From positions 1-33,316 of the forward strand of contig DJPX01000016.1 of the NCBI GenBank assembly GCA_002438635.1: 33,316 nt of DNA. Reading direction: 5' to 3'. The stretch comes from Bacteroidales bacterium UBA6401 (lineage in GTDB: Bacteria; Bacteroidota; Bacteroidia; Bacteroidales; UBA932). A program made the translations under genes and the position numbers. Below are positions 8,852 through 16,832 of the stretch, in pieces; positions within the stretch are counted from its first letter, which is position 1; each line of letters begins with the position of its first letter. The notes under the pieces are model-generated. The model searched no databases, had not been told where the DNA came from, and worked only from the letters and a program-made list of their open reading frames with translations.

Positions 8852-9892
8852 ATGGCCAAACAAAGCATAAACGTCGCGCAGCAGTGCAAAGAACTCATTG
8901 AAGAAATACATAAGGGCATTTTTCGCCCCGTTTATCTATTAATGGGCGAAGAGAGTTATTACCCAGACCTTATTTGTAAAGAAATTATCGACAACTGTAT
9001 AGATGAAAGTAACAAAGACTTCAATGAACTGATATGCTATGGCTCTGATGCAAACGCAGAATCCGTAATCAGCGCTGCGCGTCAATTCCCTATGATGTCC
9101 GATCGCGTATTGGTAGTGCTCAAAGAGGCGCAGTTGATGAAGTCTCTCGAATCTCTATCCGTCTATTGTGAGCATCCACTTGAAAGTACAACTCTGGTTA
9201 TACTAATGCATGGGGGCGGAGCGGACAAACGCAAAGCCCTTTATAAAAGCGTATCTAAAAATGGTGTGGTCGTAGATAGTCCACTTGTTAGAGATTATGA
9301 ACTTGCTCGCTGGATAGAGAACTATTATCAAAGCCTTGGGCTTACTCTCGAGCCGGGAGGAGCAAATCTTCTGGCAGAATATATAGGGTGTAACCTTGGT
9401 GCTATCGCTGTAGAAACAGACAAATTACTAAAAAACATTCCTCTCGGATGTAAAGAAGTCAGTATTGATGATATCGAAAAAAATGTAGGTGTCAGCCGTC
9501 AATATAGTATATTTGAACTTACTAAAGAGCTATGCTATAAACGCAGTGAGAAAGCCTTAAAGATAGCCGGTTACGTAGGAAGCGCAGCCAAATTTTCCAT
9601 GCCGGCAGCGGTGAGCGTTATTTTTAATACCTTTCTAAAAGTGTTAAGATACGAAGCCTTGATGCTTAGAAAAGGGCCAATAAGTCCCTCAGATAAAGCC
9701 GCGGCCCTAACAGGGGTTAATCCTTATTTTTATAAAGATTACGATGCAGCTTGCAGGAATTATCCGCTTAAAAAAACTATGTCCATCATATCGCTGCTTT
9801 GTGAATTCGATTATCTAGGGAAAGGTGGAGATGGGGTGGAAACTTCTGATGGAGAATTGCTGGTGGAATTAACTGCCAAGATTCTCTCATAG
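8852..9892 (+). CDS. holA: DNA polymerase III subunit delta
   Basis: This 346-residue protein is the delta subunit of the clamp-loader complex, which opens the beta sliding clamp. The N-terminal block RPVYLLMGEESYYPDLICKEI is typical of the family, as are the central segments VLKEAQLMKSLESL and VILMHGGGADKRKALYKSV, and the C-terminal helical domain with VGVSRQYSIFELTKEL. Delta lacks a functional Walker A, and none is seen. It follows the hydrolase by 3 bases. A run of eight C residues sits directly after its TAG stop. The family is divergent, but the order of blocks and the length make the call secure. Confidence 0.88.
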   Translation: MAKQSINVAQQCKELIEEIHKGIFRPVYLLMGEESYYPDLICKEIIDNCIDESNKDFNELICYGSDANAESVISAARQFPMMSDRVLVVLKEAQLMKSLESLSVYCEHPLESTTLVILMHGGGADKRKALYKSVSKNGVVVDSPLVRDYELARWIENYYQSLGLTLEPGGANLLAEYIGCNLGAIAVETDKLLKNIPLGCKEVSIDDIEKNVGVSRQYSIFELTKELCYKRSEKALKIAGYVGSAAKFSMPAAVSVIFNTFLKVLRYEALMLRKGPISPSDKAAALTGVNPYFYKDYDAACRNYPLKKTMSIISLLCEFDYLGKGGDGVETSDGELLVELTAKILS

Positions 9893-9957
9893 CCCCCCCC
9901 TATTGAAATACAATATTGGGATAATAACAAAAAACGAGGCAAAAACGAAAGAAAGAA

Positions 9958-9989
9958 TTTGCAAGTAATCCCAGTTTTAGGTATATTTG
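9958..9989 (+). promoter_or_regulatory. Promoter of tRNA-Gln
   Basis: A textbook Bacteroidota promoter: TTTG (9958-9961), a 20-nt spacer, and TATATTTG (9982-9989), matching TTTG-N(19-21)-TAnnTTTG. Transcription should begin at about 9996, a few bases before the mature tRNA start at 10000. Confidence 0.85.
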
Positions 9990-9999
9990 CGTCCGGAAT

Positions 10000-10073
10000 T
10001 GAGGTATGGTGTAATGGTAGCACTACAGATTTTGGTTCTGCCTGCCCAGGTTCGAATCCTGGTACCTCAACCA
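10000..10073 (+). tRNA. tRNA-Gln (anticodon UUG)
   Basis: The cloverleaf can be folded by eye. The acceptor stem is TGAGGTA with TACCTCA. The D arm carries AATGGTAGC. The anticodon loop TTTTGGT (10030-10036) has UUG at 10032-10034. The T arm CCAGGTTCGAATCCTGG is complete. The 3' CCA is genome-encoded (10071-10073). The fifth anticodon-stem pair is an A-C mismatch (10025/10041). The gene is preceded by a strong promoter and followed by its own terminator. Confidence 0.95.
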
Positions 10074-10077
10074 TTTA

Positions 10078-10103
10078 AGACCGGCAAAAGCTGGTCTTTT
10101 TTT
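10078..10103 (+). terminator. Rho-independent terminator after tRNA-Gln
   Basis: AGACCGGC (10078-10085), AAAA loop, GCTGGTCT (10090-10097; one G-U pair), then six T. It ends only 10 bases before the greA ATG, so readthrough or a promoter inside this short region would have to supply greA. Confidence 0.85.
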
Positions 10104-10112
10104 GCTATTATT

Positions 10113-10580
10113 ATGGAATATCTATCAAAAGAACGATACGACCAGATAGTTTCAGAGTTAAACTATCTAACAAATGAGGAGTATCCTCGTATTAAAGACG
10201 ACCTCTGTGAAGCTCGTGCACAAGGCGATTTGAGTGAAAATGCCGAATACAGAGCAGCCAGAAGGGCTCAGGCCAAGGCTATCAGCCGGATACGTTTTCT
10301 TCAAAAAGTGCTACAGTTCTCCAGAATTATAGATACGCAGGCTCTTCCTAAGGATAGGATCTCACTACTAAGCGAAGTTACCTTTACTAACCTATCAAAT
10401 GGAGTGCAGATGAAATTCACCATCGTCAGCCCACACGAAATGGACTTACAGCAAGGTAAAATATCATGCAAATCCCCTATCGGTGAAGCTCTTATGGGAA
10501 GGAAAGTCGGAGAAGTGGTCGATGTTCATGCCCCCTCTGGAATATTTCAGCTAAGAATAGACGATTTTACTGCAGAATAA
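10113..10580 (+). CDS. greA: Transcription elongation factor GreA
   Basis: This 155-residue Gre factor stimulates cleavage of backtracked RNA in RNA polymerase. I start it at the ATG at 10113 because the protein then begins MEYLSKERYDQIVSEL with normal GreA length; the longer open frame runs back through the tRNA. The N-terminal coiled coil carries the tip motif GDLSENAEYRAA (38-49) with the acidic D39 and E42 that place Mg2+ in the polymerase active site. The C-terminal FKBP-like domain has SPIGEALMGRKVGEVVDV, another family hallmark. It lies 10 bases after the tRNA terminator, so its transcription may depend on readthrough from the tRNA promoter. Confidence 0.93.
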   Translation: MEYLSKERYDQIVSELNYLTNEEYPRIKDDLCEARAQGDLSENAEYRAARRAQAKAISRIRFLQKVLQFSRIIDTQALPKDRISLLSEVTFTNLSNGVQMKFTIVSPHEMDLQQGKISCKSPIGEALMGRKVGEVVDVHAPSGIFQLRIDDFTAE

Positions 10581-10784
10581 TCATCACAATCTCTTTTTCT
10601 CATAACTATTTATAACTCGTTTATTCACAAATACAAACATCTCGTAAAGTCTGTGTATTATTCTCCGATCTTTCCAAAGAATAAATCATGCAGTCTTTAG
10701 TATGCTTTTGTAGGAAGCTGCGAAAATACTAGTGTTTACAATACAAACCTCATTGAAGGGTTATGTATTTGCATATTTATTGAT

Positions 10785-11789
10785 TTAAGTTTTTTCAAGA
10801 ATATGTAGATACTCAATAGTTCGGTCAGCCAAGTGATTCCTACTATCTTCTTTATCAGCTCGATATCGCTGATAATCCTTACTCACGCGATCGTAATGTC
10901 CGTATTGGGACATAACCGATTCTATATCTTCAGGTGACATCAATCCCTCGTTATTATAAGACATGACAATATACTTAAACTTTGCATCCTGAATTAATGC
11001 CCTAAAAGACGAAAGCACAGATTTTTTTCCACAATACAAGGACTTCAAATATTGACGTAGCCCTGTTTTTCCCTTAGGCAAAAAAGGCTTATACTCCGCT
11101 ATTGTATTAAGTAAATGGTAGTTAGCGCCATACTGCCTTGCATTATAAGGTGGATCGAGATATAGAATATCACCCTCAATTTTTTTTATGAGGACATTAG
11201 CATCTAAGCAATAAACATCATGCTCATTTTCGTTAATAGTATAAGTAGCTGGGGTTAACGAAAGCGGCTTCTGTGCAGTAGTTTTCAAATGCTTCAAAAA
11301 AGATCCATATACCGAAGCCGTATTAGCCAGTTTATCAGAACTTTCAAGAAGGCTAGCCAGTAAAAAGAAGTACATATCTTCAGAAATATAACTAGAAGTT
11401 TTCCATTCCTCTATCTGTATCCGTATAGCATCGATCTTTTTCCCATTTTCATCAGAAAAATACTGTCGTCCACTTCCGCTACCCACACAATAATTTCTAA
11501 ATATAAATCCATTGTCATCTCCTTCCAATTGATTCAACCGATTCAGCAAATCATCCTTCCCGTCTAGTTCTAAATGATTCCCAATATAATTGCGATTTAG
11601 AACATAACTATAATATTCCCAATCGTTTGCAATTACTCTGCGCACCCTAGACTTAAATAAACGACCAACAATGCCTGTCCCAGCAAAAATATCACAAAAG
11701 ACTTTATCGTGAAGATCCGTACCGACAACATCTTCAATTGTTGATTCCAAGAAAGGCAAAAGAGAAAATTTAGAACCTATATAATTCAT
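10785..11789 (-). CDS. D12-class DNA adenine-N6 methyltransferase
   Basis: This 334-residue SAM-dependent methyltransferase resembles Dam-like (D12) type II modification enzymes. It has the N-terminal NYIGSK (motif X, residues 2-7), SAM-binding DIFAGTG (33-39) and catalytic ILYLDPPYNARQYG with DPPY at 212-215. The region between (about 75-200) should hold the target-recognition part. It is the last gene of the four-gene island, 2 bases after the nuclease gene's stop, and would protect host DNA against one or both nucleases encoded upstream. The recognition sequence cannot be read from the protein. AT content is higher than in the neighbouring housekeeping genes, consistent with horizontal gain. 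Confidence 0.88.
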   Translation of the reverse strand: MNYIGSKFSLLPFLESTIEDVVGTDLHDKVFCDIFAGTGIVGRLFKSRVRRVIANDWEYYSYVLNRNYIGNHLELDGKDDLLNRLNQLEGDDNGFIFRNYCVGSGSGRQYFSDENGKKIDAIRIQIEEWKTSSYISEDMYFFLLASLLESSDKLANTASVYGSFLKHLKTTAQKPLSLTPATYTINENEHDVYCLDANVLIKKIEGDILYLDPPYNARQYGANYHLLNTIAEYKPFLPKGKTGLRQYLKSLYCGKKSVLSSFRALIQDAKFKYIVMSYNNEGLMSPEDIESVMSQYGHYDRVSKDYQRYRADKEDSRNHLADRTIEYLHILEKT

Positions 11790-11791
11790 TT

Positions 11792-12931
11792 TTAATATTT
11801 AATATGAGTAAAAACAAGATTAAGGCCTTGAAGGCTATATTCAATATATTTCAACGGAAGATATTTGCCTTGTGCAATGTCATTGAAATTTTTAAATTTT
11901 TGCCTTAATGTGGCATTCAATCCTCCTGACCTGCAAATTAGAACAGGCTGAATAGCACTCATTCGATTAGGAATATAATATTGCTCAATCCAATCAATAT
12001 ATCGATTAATTTGTCGGAGGTTATCATCACTAGCATGAACGCACTTTAATTCTATAGGCATAATAATACGCTGAGTTTCATTCATTATAGCCGAAATCAT
12101 CACATCTATTTTCTGCATGCCGACACCGCAAGATACCTCATTTCCAATCCATTCAATAGACATTCCATTTATGCCTAATGCTGAATCTAGTTTGTCATCA
12201 CGTCCCAATTTCTGGGAAATATACATTTGAAGATGCGCTTCATGTGCTAACCTGTTTTGATATTTTTCGATTAATCGAGGCATAATATTAAAACTTTCCT
12301 GTCTTCCAGTATAATTGTAATTTGTTCTAGAACATATAATAGACCCGGCTAAATAGTCATAAGAACCTGTGTTTGCAAGTGGAACACGACCATTTTCCCG
12401 TCGAATCAATTCATTAAGTTTCTCAGCTTCGTATATCGTAATCATTGTATTGCCCCGATTCCCTTTTAATTTTCGATATATAAGACTCCACAGCATTTGA
12501 CTAGGACAAGGTATATTGCGAATCTCATCCAAAGCCTTCCATTCAGTAACCCCTTTGGAATACACTTCGTAAGGACGGATCTTTATTCTAAATGTTAAAT
12601 TTTTATGAAGTGATGATTTGATAAATTGGAATTCATCGTTCCTATCGAGAAAGGCATCGCCGACAACTTGAAAAATGCCATAAAAACGTCCCTCTTGTTT
12701 CGAAGTTGCTTGCAAGTAGAAAATAATATAATCGTTATTGCGAATTCTACAGACATCTGCCATCATCGCAACTAAGCCAGCCTCCACTGCATGTTTTTTA
12801 TTAGGATAAAAAATAGACGAACCACAATTATTAAAATCTACATCTTTATCCTTTGCACCCGTACCAGCAAATAGATAATTTAGATGACATTTAAATGTAG
12901 TCTCATCAACAATAAATACGTGCGTCGTCAT
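11792..12931 (-). CDS. Putative restriction endonuclease: PUA/EVE-like N-domain plus NucS/EndoMS-like nuclease domain
   Basis: This 379-residue protein is not one I can name. Residues about 1-140 look like a PUA/EVE-type fold: a block NNDYIIFYLQA (about 65-75) is followed by GRFYGIFQVVGDAFLD (about 81-96) and a basic strand, the pattern of domains that read modified bases. Residues about 225-335 match the plan of the NucS/EndoMS (DUF91) nuclease core: E231 in LAHEAHL, D276 in GMQKIDVMI, E294 and K296 in MPIELKC, then Q307 and Y311 in LRQINRYIDWIEQYY. So a PD-(D/E)xK nuclease active site is present. It lies between an HNH nuclease gene (1-base overlap) and an adenine methyltransferase gene, so a role in restriction is the simplest reading. 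A mismatch-repair role beside the methyltransferases, like Vsr, is the alternative. Confidence 0.6.
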   Translation of the reverse strand: MTTHVFIVDETTFKCHLNYLFAGTGAKDKDVDFNNCGSSIFYPNKKHAVEAGLVAMMADVCRIRNNDYIIFYLQATSKQEGRFYGIFQVVGDAFLDRNDEFQFIKSSLHKNLTFRIKIRPYEVYSKGVTEWKALDEIRNIPCPSQMLWSLIYRKLKGNRGNTMITIYEAEKLNELIRRENGRVPLANTGSYDYLAGSIICSRTNYNYTGRQESFNIMPRLIEKYQNRLAHEAHLQMYISQKLGRDDKLDSALGINGMSIEWIGNEVSCGVGMQKIDVMISAIMNETQRIIMPIELKCVHASDDNLRQINRYIDWIEQYYIPNRMSAIQPVLICRSGGLNATLRQKFKNFNDIAQGKYLPLKYIEYSLQGLNLVFTHIKY

Positions 12932-13614
12932 TATTTATCCTTTGGATATAATTTGTTCATGATATACTCTGATGTATGTTCCGAAGCTTCCTTTGACACT
13001 TTTTTTATGCAACTTTTTCTATACTCGACCGGGTCATATTGATAGCACCCGACACATCCCAACTCTTCAGTATAATATTTATCTCCAGCATAAAAAGGGT
13101 ATGGATTCCCTTTTATATTAGTCGCATCCCAACGCTCATTCGTTTTTTTACACTCTTTACATATCTGCCGTTTAACGTCATTTGCAGCTTTACACAATGG
13201 CTGAAAGTCATCCAACTCTTGTGTTACTGGGTTGGAAACCCGCCAATCTTCTTTACGACCATCCTTATGATCAACTTCTATTTTGGTATTTTCAGAAAAA
13301 CCCTTAACCCCGAGCATTACGCAACGTTGCTCCTTATAGTAGTCCTTGATATCCTTGCGAACAAACTGGCTGAAAGCATCTTCCCTTCTGTAACCATTTA
13401 AGCGAACTGCATCTATTGAATTACCTGACGAACATGACTTGTCTAATTCAACATTATATTTTTTTGCCAGCGAAGAACTAGCACGACACCAACTGCCTCC
13501 ATTTCCTAACTGCAAGTCAGCATACCTACCAACAAATTCGGAAGATGACACCCATCGGCTTACGCCATCCGAATTCGGACGAGCCAATTCTATAAATAAG
13601 TCAGTTTTAGTCAT
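12931..13614 (-). CDS. HNH endonuclease, probable type II restriction enzyme
   Basis: The protein has 227 residues. A ββα-metal (HNH) core is seen at about 98-150: KIEVDHKDGRKEDWRV supplies D115 and H116, FQPLCKAANDVKRQ supplies N145. It is followed by CKEC (152-155) and CVGC (187-190), which together could hold a structural zinc. The N-terminal about 70 residues (WVSSSEFVGRYADLQLGNGG) may take part in DNA recognition. It is one base from the upstream methyltransferase gene and shares one base with the downstream nuclease gene. Small HNH enzymes with zinc ribbons and one or two adjacent methyltransferases are common type II systems, often with asymmetric sites. The specificity is unknown. Confidence 0.72.
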   Translation of the reverse strand: MTKTDLFIELARPNSDGVSRWVSSSEFVGRYADLQLGNGGSWCRASSSLAKKYNVELDKSCSSGNSIDAVRLNGYRREDAFSQFVRKDIKDYYKEQRCVMLGVKGFSENTKIEVDHKDGRKEDWRVSNPVTQELDDFQPLCKAANDVKRQICKECKKTNERWDATNIKGNPYPFYAGDKYYTEELGCVGCYQYDPVEYRKSCIKKVSKEASEHTSEYIMNKLYPKDK

Positions 13615-13615
13615 T

Positions 13616-14404
13616 TCAATCTATCTTTTTAAAAACAAATATATATTCATGCTTAAATAAGAAATAATCACTTTGAAGTGCTCTATACTTCCAAATACTC
13701 TGAGTCCCTAACTTTCCTTTGTTTCCTTCAATATTCTTGATAACTATCCCCTTCATTTTAACATTGAAATTTTGTTTTATTGCATTCATCATATAAAAAG
13801 CGAGAGGCACTACCTCGCTCTGTTTATAAACATCACCACCTACGACCGCGAAATATTGTCCATTTTTCAAATATGCCAACCCATTCGACATAGCTTGGAT
13901 AAATTTATCTAAAAATAAATCCAGATTACTAATTTGTGATAAATCACGCTTATCCTGAGTGAATTTCACTATATCCAAATACGGAGGATGTGCAATCAAA
14001 AAGTCTACTTTTTCAATGTTCCGCTCTTTACATACTTGATCTATGTGTTTTACAAACTCCCATTTATCAGCAACATCGCAATCGCAGATAGTATACTTAA
14101 TCGATGTGCAATTAGACATCTTATCATTAACATATTCTATTATCTGTTTGTTTATATCAAATCCTATATAGTCTCTTTTTAGAGATTCGCATTCGAACAA
14201 GGTAGTTCCACCTCCAGAAAATAATTCCAAAATGGTATCTCCTTCTTTTGTGTAGCGCCTAATCAACTGATTGGGAATTTGCGGTATAAAATTACCATGA
14301 TAAACATTCGCGTGCTTGCCATTCTTGTCACGCTCGTCGATAAGCCACAGACTATCAACATTCAAGTCTGCTTCTTTCCAATTGCTTTTGTTTTTTTGGT
14401 CCAT
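13616..14404 (-). CDS. Amino-methyltransferase of the N4-cytosine/N6-adenine type with an HPPY motif
   Basis: This is a 262-residue SAM-dependent DNA methyltransferase. Motif X-like HGNFIPQIPNQLIRRYT (36-52) runs directly into the SAM-binding motif ILELFSGGGTTLFE (58-71), and the catalytic motif follows at FLIAHPPYLDI (about 135-145). The order X-I-IV is permuted relative to the common beta class. The catalytic tetrapeptide is HPPY, where DPPY, NPPY or SPPY is usual. The SAM site is otherwise complete, so it is probably an active enzyme. It is the first gene of the R-M island, with a purine-rich AGAGGAG just before its ATG, so modification would be made before the nucleases. Which base it modifies is not clear. 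Confidence 0.8.
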   Translation of the reverse strand: MDQKNKSNWKEADLNVDSLWLIDERDKNGKHANVYHGNFIPQIPNQLIRRYTKEGDTILELFSGGGTTLFECESLKRDYIGFDINKQIIEYVNDKMSNCTSIKYTICDCDVADKWEFVKHIDQVCKERNIEKVDFLIAHPPYLDIVKFTQDKRDLSQISNLDLFLDKFIQAMSNGLAYLKNGQYFAVVGGDVYKQSEVVPLAFYMMNAIKQNFNVKMKGIVIKNIEGNKGKLGTQSIWKYRALQSDYFLFKHEYIFVFKKID

Positions 14405-14434
14405 CTCCTCTAAGATTTAAATGTTAATAACGCC

Positions 14435-14442
14435 CAAATTTA
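14435..14442 (-). promoter_or_regulatory. Candidate -7 box for the restriction-modification operon
   Basis: On the minus strand this reads TAAATTTG, an exact TAnnTTTG match, 30 bases upstream of the first methyltransferase ATG. No TTTG -33 element is found at 19-21 bases, so the operon may use a weak or regulated promoter. Confidence 0.4.
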
Positions 14443-14602
14443 ATCATTTTTTGCGGAGTCATATCGATAAATTCACATTGAATATACCAAAATGTCTCAA
14501 ATCAAGTTTAAACTAGTCATAATTAATATGAATTCAACGAAATGCAATTAATTAAATACTAAAAATTGAATAAAAAGGCTGCTAGCATGGTTAATAAAAT
14601 CG

Positions 14603-14653
14603 GCAAAAAGAGTGACTAATCAGTCTTTTAACCTTTTAGTCACCCTTTTTTGC
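14603..14653 (-). terminator. Bidirectional terminator-like hairpin after the DUF4988-like lipoprotein
   Basis: GTGACTAA (14612-14619) pairs with TTAGTCAC (14636-14643), with a 16-nt loop. The stem is flanked by an A-run on the left and a T-run on the right, so both strands carry a T-tract. It lies just beyond the 3' end of the lipoprotein gene and isolates it from the restriction-modification operon. Confidence 0.7.
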
Positions 14654-14685
14654 GATTATTTTATAAAGAAATCTACAATGTGGAA

Positions 14686-16767
14686 TTATTCCGTAGGCTT
14701 ATCTATGCTTCCCTGCGTAAGAAACTCTGCCACTATCGGGTATGTAGTTATAACACCCTCCGGAGTACATCCATATACACAAATCCTATATGCAGTAGCA
14801 CCCCATAGATTCTTCTTCTCGATAGTTTGTTTTCCTGAAAGAAGACTTGCCTCCAAGGTTTTACCGGCTTCCTGAGCGAAGACTTCAGTCCAAATCAAAT
14901 CATCTACAGCGTACTGAAGCGGATTCTCAAAATCGTCAAAGTAGTCACGCTTGTCCACACCTACCAGATATGTAACATCCGAAGCAGAAGGAGTTACGGT
15001 TATAACAACATCCTGACGCGTAACCACGCTCTCTATCTTGAATTCACATTCCTTTGTCGCCTTAAACTTACCGGTCTTGAACTCCACCTTTGAAAGAGGA
15101 GAAGCGGCGTTTCCATCTACACAGCAGAAAGCATATACATAGTACTCAGTATCTTCCACCAAAGGTAAAGTCGCAGCCTTGGTTTCGGTGTAATATTTTG
15201 CAGCCTGCATAGTCTGCGTTCCTGTTGAAGTCAATTGAGCCCATGTCACGGTACCTTCCAGAAGTTCATCCCTGTAGGCATTACTGTATACTTCTATACG
15301 TGACTTAATAAACGCATCGTCACTCTCGTAAGTGTCGAATTCTGACTTTTTAACAAAACCATGGAAATACCCTCTGTCATCTGAAGGGACACATACATAG
15401 CGAGCACTGTTCCAAGTAACATCAGATACATCTATGCGATATACAGTATTGATAACTATCTCGTGCTTTGTCTTGAAAGGAACGACCTCCACATCGGTTA
15501 CAGCCTTACATACCTTGGCATCCAAATCCTCCTCAAAAGAGAAAACAGCTATGTAATATTCCTTATCTGCCTTCAAGTTAGAACCCTTGTATTCTCTCTC
15601 ACCCTTAGGGGCCAACACATCAAAATATGCGGTATATCCGTACTGAAGATAAAAATTAAACATTCCGAGTTGCTCATTTATAAAAGCATCCTGAGTAATA
15701 GAGTCGTATTTAGCCTTATCGTATGCAACTACATAAGTACGAACCGAAGCATCCTTAGGCGTAACCGTCGCTGTTACTGACTTATCATCTATGGCAGTAA
15801 TGTTAACGGTGAAATTATTAAGTTTTGTCTCTCCAATATAAGCAGGCTCAGCTACTACCTGCATCTCGACACAGTCTGATAGGCCATCGCCATTCATATA
15901 TATAAGAGAAACTGTTCCGCTGAATTCCGCATAATCCTTCATAGCCAATGTAGGTGCGGTAATCTTAAGAGTCTTATTCTCATACTTAACTCTCCATCCG
16001 TCCGGCTTGCTTACAATCACACGAGATACTCCAGTCTCTTCTACCTCATAGGTTTGTGTCTCTCCGTAAGAGAAAGTCGAAGTCTGAGGGGCTTTGCGTA
16101 TCAGCATGTAGAAGTCGCCACGAAGCGCAACGCTGATAACAGAGCCATCTGCAAGTTCAAAATACACGATATTTCCATCAACTGTAACTCCACGGAAAAG
16201 AGAATCTCCACCCTCACTTGAAGCCTTAGCCAGAACATCGTTACCCTCAGCATCCTTTATCCTTTGAGAAGTAGCTCCTCCATCGAAACTGATTGTCCAA
16301 TAGCCTTGCTCATCCACGCCTAAAACCGGAATAACAGCATCTGCCGTTACAGGCAACTTCTGCCCATCAGAAGTAGTGAGATATTCAGTCTTCCCGCCTG
16401 AAGTCAGAGTCCAATAATACTTTCCGTCCTCGTCCTTTTTAACGCCAATAACCGGAGCGTCTTTTCCATCTATACCATCTTTACCATCTTTAATTTCGAT
16501 GCTTGTACCATCGGAAAATTGAATAGTATGACCATTCTCATTTTCTTCCACTTTCACAATAGTAAAAGTACCTTCCACTATTTTCTGCAAAGACTCTATG
16601 TCTTTGTTAATCGAAGCGACTTGTTTTTCCACTTTTTCAAGTCTGCCTTCAATGTCATTCACCTTGTTCCATAGTTCCGTGTCATCATATTTGCAACCGG
16701 TGAAAGCCACAAATAAAGCCACTGCGCAGCACACATAACGTGCAGCAACATTAAATAATTTAGTCAT
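14686..16767 (-). CDS. Large surface lipoprotein with N-terminal coiled coil (DUF4988-like)
   Basis: This 693-residue protein starts with a lipoprotein signal peptide: hydrophobic AVALFVAFTG and lipid-accepting Cys25. A coiled coil follows at about 31-66 (LWNKVNDIEGRLEKVEKQV and on), the arrangement seen in DUF4988 lipoproteins of Bacteroidota. It then has short Gly-Lys-Asp-Gly repeats (about 90-100) and two related blocks ending in YYWTLTSGG and YWTISFDGGATS. The rest looks like several beta-sandwich modules of about 100 residues each with repeated Val/Thr-rich strands and YVVAYDKA- or YYVYAFCC-like segments. No catalytic motif is recognised. It is likely on the outer membrane and may bind glycan or protein. 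A terminator separates it from the mannan locus upstream, so it may be independently expressed. Confidence 0.75.
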   Translation of the reverse strand: MTKLFNVAARYVCCAVALFVAFTGCKYDDTELWNKVNDIEGRLEKVEKQVASINKDIESLQKIVEGTFTIVKVEENENGHTIQFSDGTSIEIKDGKDGIDGKDAPVIGVKKDEDGKYYWTLTSGGKTEYLTTSDGQKLPVTADAVIPVLGVDEQGYWTISFDGGATSQRIKDAEGNDVLAKASSEGGDSLFRGVTVDGNIVYFELADGSVISVALRGDFYMLIRKAPQTSTFSYGETQTYEVEETGVSRVIVSKPDGWRVKYENKTLKITAPTLAMKDYAEFSGTVSLIYMNGDGLSDCVEMQVVAEPAYIGETKLNNFTVNITAIDDKSVTATVTPKDASVRTYVVAYDKAKYDSITQDAFINEQLGMFNFYLQYGYTAYFDVLAPKGEREYKGSNLKADKEYYIAVFSFEEDLDAKVCKAVTDVEVVPFKTKHEIVINTVYRIDVSDVTWNSARYVCVPSDDRGYFHGFVKKSEFDTYESDDAFIKSRIEVYSNAYRDELLEGTVTWAQLTSTGTQTMQAAKYYTETKAATLPLVEDTEYYVYAFCCVDGNAASPLSKVEFKTGKFKATKECEFKIESVVTRQDVVITVTPSASDVTYLVGVDKRDYFDDFENPLQYAVDDLIWTEVFAQEAGKTLEASLLSGKQTIEKKNLWGATAYRICVYGCTPEGVITTYPIVAEFLTQGSIDKPTE

Positions 16768-16799
16768 CTTTCTATATATTTAAGTTATTCGTTTTCAAC

Positions 16800-16830
16800 A
16801 AAAAGGCAGTGCCATTACCAATGCACTGCC
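16800..16830 (-). terminator. Terminator at the end of the mannan utilisation operon
   Basis: GGCAGTGC (16805-16812) and GCACTGCC (16823-16830) form an 8-bp stem, with an extra ATT/AAT pairing inside. On the minus strand it is followed by TTTTT. It lies 51 bases after the MFS transporter stop and 33 bases before the lipoprotein ATG. Confidence 0.75.
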
Positions 16831-16832
16831 CA

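Noticed and set aside
9893..9900. Run of eight C after the holA stop as a phase-variable tract
   Set aside because: It lies outside any coding frame and away from promoter boxes, so a slippage switch is not supported.
9811..10074. Minus-strand 87-codon frame across the holA end and the tRNA
   Set aside because: It is antisense to a tRNA and a conserved gene and shows no family features.
9987..10112. Longer greA start running through the tRNA
   Set aside because: It translates the tRNA-Gln gene and terminator; the ATG at 10113 gives normal GreA length.
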